Source: Diplocarpon mali
Lineage: Eukaryota; Ascomycota; Leotiomycetes; Helotiales; Drepanopezizaceae
Length of the DNA stretch: 31,866 nucleotides
Assembly: GCA_024741835.1 (NCBI GenBank)
Contig: JAENRP010000436.1
Span: 1 to 31,866, forward strand
Direction of reading: 5' to 3'
Shown here: in pieces, positions 29,101 to 31,866 of the stretch
Layout: the number at the start of each line of letters is the position of its first letter
Numbering within the stretch: position 1 is the first letter of the stretch
Translations under genes and position numbers: made by a program
The notes under the pieces: model-generated
Told to the model about the DNA's origin: nothing
Databases searched by the model: none
The model's input: the letters and a program-made list of their open reading frames with translations, nothing else

Positions 29101-31636
29101 TAAATAATATTAAGAAATAACTAAAGGGAGATTATTAATACCGCTTAATCTAAAGCAACCTTAGATACTAAAGGACTTTAAAAGGGATATAAGACCCTAA
29201 GAGGATCAACCTAGTAAAGAGGCCCTTAGACTAAAAGACCTATATATAGAGAACTTTCGAAAGATACTATAAGATAGTAAAAGGAGAGGGTTATACTTTG
29301 CTAAGGACTTTTAAAAGGAGTTCTAAGATTAGATAGTTAGCGATTTTAAATCGCTAGATAAGGACGTTCGATAACGCCTAAGGGACGACCTTTAGTACTA
29401 TAGAGTATATATTTAGTATAGGAAGGGCGTTTCGATCAGCTAGGCACTTTTTAATATAGTATACTAAGAAGGGAATAAGTAGCTAAAAGATTAGCTAGAA
29501 TTATAGACTTAAGAAGTACCGAACTCAATTATAGTATAATCTCCGAGATATAAAATAAGGTCTACTTTAGAATTTGCCGAATCTATATAAATAAGCGAAC
29601 CACCCGCTTAAAGGGTTACTATAGCTAAATAGGAGATACTACGCTAAGACTCGCTTTAGCAAGGATACCTTAAATATAATAATAATACTTCGTAAGACAA
29701 CTTATATAAAGCAGATACTTTAAGATAAACAATCGAATAATATAACTTTAAAAGAATACCTTATTAATCCTAATTAGGACGAACCCTAGTTACGCAATAC
29801 CTAAAGATCCTAAATCCGATACTAATACTACTAATCCAATCGAGAGACGGATTATTACTACCCTTTGCTATAAGGAGGGGTTTAAGAGCGCTTTTAGACC
29901 TAAATAGAAGCGACGCTTAACTATCCTAATATATTATAGAATCTTTGACTTTAGATTAGGCTAAAACTCTTATAAATCTAAGTAAGATATACACTAAGGA
30001 AACTTAGTACTTAAGTAGGAAAGATCACCTTAATAAGAAGCTTTATATATTCGCCGATTTATGCCAAAGAGCCTCTATAGACTAGAGCATATAGTATAAA
30101 GCCTTTCTATCTATACTATAAGACTCGGCCTTGATATACTACTATCAGTACTTATAAAACAAGAACTTTAATTTCGCCAAGCTAGTAGAGGCCATTCGGA
30201 CTAATTATAAAATCGAAGAGAGGAGTAGTAGATTCTTAAGAAGATGGTTTCGACTAATATTTGACCTATTTTAATAAAAGGACTATTAAAGGGGGAAACC
30301 AATCCTAACCTAACTCAAGAACTATATTAGGAAGCTATAAAACCTGCAATTAGGCCTATATACTAGTATAAAGAACAATCGATCTATTAGAGATAGACTT
30401 ATATAAGGTATTTCTAAGAATCGGCTATTCCAAATGGCACTTTTTAAGCTACTAGCAATATTCCTAGCTCTATTAGATAGCTTATAGACTTGTGCAAAAG
30501 TAGTTGCCTAAGATAGACCATTTAGACCTTAGTACCTTAGTTCAGCTACTAATAGACCCTAATATTATTTAGCTAAAGAGCAAGGGCAATTTATAGCATA
30601 CTTTTCAAATAGAAAGATAAAGTTTACTTAAGGTAATAAGAGAGGAATAACCTTTTAACTAAAACCAGGCTATATAAGGTGTATTATATATTAAAAAAAG
30701 GACTGCTATAATAGCAAGCACTTAAAAGAAGAAAGAGCCGCTTAAAAGTCTTGCTATATAGTAAGCTAATAAGCCGAAGGATATAAGCTAATAGATAAAA
30801 TATATAAGGCATACCTAGCTTAAGAGGATAAAGGAGTATATTCAAAAGGCAATAGGACTAATAAGGATAAGTAGGAAATGTCTTCAAAAGAGGAGGACTA
30901 AGTAATTAGCGACCTTAAGGATAGTGATATTAACTTTACTATAGTATTCCTAGCTTCTAATTAGGAATATAACTTAAGAACTATACTTAACTAGCTTGAA
31001 AAGCAAAAGGCTAAATACCTCTTAATAATAAGGGTTAATAAATCGATATAAACGGACCCTAAGGTGTTTATAACTTAGTAGATAGATCAATTCTTTTAAG
31101 GATTCCTAATCGATATAGGCGCCTTAAATAAAAATGTAAGAGGAATCAACTAATTTAAAGCCTTGTAAAATATATAAGATGCAGTTCTAGCTCTACTTAG
31201 CGTTAAAAAGTATAAAATTACCTTTAAGGCAGGTTTACGAAATGCAATTGGCAAGACAACTGTTTAAATACTAGCAGGCCCTATAGAGTTCTTAATTATA
31301 AAGGCAGATATACCATTTTTAATCTACTTGCAATAACTCGACAAAATGGGAGCTAAATACAACAATCTGCGCAATTTGCTTATAATCGGCAAGGAGAAAC
31401 ACTTAATCATTAGAAAATATAGGCACCTATAGCTCCTACTTAATATAATAGAGCAACTTCTGATAACTTTAAAAGGTATAATCAATATATGCCACTTAAT
31501 AGAAATAGAGATCCAAAGGCTATATAAAAGATTCGGATACCCTTTGGTAAAACGCTTTAAATACCTCCTAAACTAGGCCAGTTATAATGTAGACTCTAGC
31601 ATTATAGCAAGAGTAAGGGAAATATGCTAATACTGC
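29101..31636 (+). pseudogene. copia-3 gag, protease and pre-integrase region, truncated
   Basis: Gag runs to about 30900; its first 800 bases are too degraded to fix a frame. A zinc-knuckle region starts with Cys at 30680 and reads K-D-C-Y-N-S-K-H-L-K-E-E-R, like the C-W-S-T-x-H-x-K-E-E-R block seen in fungal copia-type polyproteins. The protease has Asp-Ile-Gly-Ala at 31112-31123 (expected D-T-G-A). The pre-integrase zinc region starts at 31490 (C-H-L), with Y replacing His twice in R-L-Y-K-R-F-G-Y-P. These motifs share one frame. Sequence is broken at 31637 by another element just past the last zinc-region Cys, so integrase core, RT and RNase H are absent from the window. Confidence 0.78.
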
Positions 31637-31866
31637 TATTAATTATAGAATCATAGCTATACTAGGCTAAAGAACTTCAATTAGCCGAGTCCCTAAACCA
31701 CTTAGCAATAAGCTCTTTAATTGCTATTAAAGCTATGATTCAGGGGGCGTGTTAAATATAGAATCATAGCTATACTAGCTAAGTAGGAATAGCTAAGGTG
31801 GAGTAGCTATACTAGCTAAGTTGGATTAGAAATCATAGCTATACTAAATTTAGCTATGAACTCTAT
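31637..31866 (+). mobile_element. Ends of an internally deleted LTR element (or LTR fragment), cut by window edge
   Basis: TATTAATTATAGAATCATAG at 31637 matches TGTTAAATATAGAATCATAG at 31750, giving two LTR-like starts 113 bp apart. The second is preceded by CAGGGGGCG (31741-31749), a good polypurine tract. Between them about 80 bases remain open in one frame, ending L-I-A-I-K-A-M-I-Q-G-A. AATCATAGCTATACTA occurs at 31649, 31762 and 31831, and inverted (AGCTATGATT) at 31731. TAGCTATACTAGCTAAG is repeated at 31767 and 31804. Little CpA mutation is visible. It may be a deletion derivative of a copia element or a small non-autonomous one. Confidence 0.5.

Overview
The window holds no recognisable host gene, RNA gene or CRISPR array. 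It is a nested stack of LTR retrotransposons, very AT-rich and heavily decayed, of the kind found in an AT-rich compartment of a filamentous ascomycete (Pezizomycotina) genome. The decay has a repeat-induced point mutation (RIP) signature: differences between repeat copies are nearly all transitions, CpA/TpG is scarce and TpA very common while CpG is kept, and in-frame stops sit mostly where a Gln or Trp codon is expected (TAA/TAG). The fungal assignment is inferred from this pattern and from the element families.

Layout. (1) 1-906: part of a Ty1/copia element (copia-1, copy a), cut by the left edge. (2) 907-28438: a Ty3/gypsy chromovirus (gypsy-1, + strand) with 316-bp LTRs and a perfect target duplication TAATA. 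(3) Inside its gag, 2004-15795: a second copia-1 (copy b, - strand), 195-bp LTRs, duplication ACCTC/ACCTT. (4) Inside copy b, 4351-11951: a different copia element (copia-2, - strand), 198-bp LTRs, duplication CTTTA. (5) Inside the 3' part of gypsy-1, 21552-27688: a third copia-1 (copy c, + strand), duplication GAACT. (6) 28445 onward: a fourth family (copia-3, + strand) with a 288-bp 5' LTR and degenerate gag-protease-pre-integrase. (7) From 31637: the ends of a further short, internally deleted LTR element that runs off the window. A 64-base assembly gap lies at 20654-20717.

Excision arithmetic supports the nesting. Removing copia-2 plus one duplication leaves copy b at 6186 bp against 6137 bp for copy c; the 49-bp difference is one 48-bp repeat unit plus 1 bp. 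In all three nested cases, removing the insert and one duplication puts the interrupted reading frame back in register.

All the polymerases look dead: the reverse transcriptase catalytic pair DD has become ND or NN in every copy where I can read it. Most interesting observations: an alternating 39/48-bp in-frame repeat array between protease and integrase of copia-1; a four-copy motif in the copia-1 leader; a probable self-priming site in gypsy-1; primer sites in both copia-1 and copia-2 that match the anticodon arm of initiator tRNA-Met; a possible extra membrane-protein ORF downstream of the gypsy-1 chromodomain; and a GC-rich enclave in the long 3' region of copia-2.
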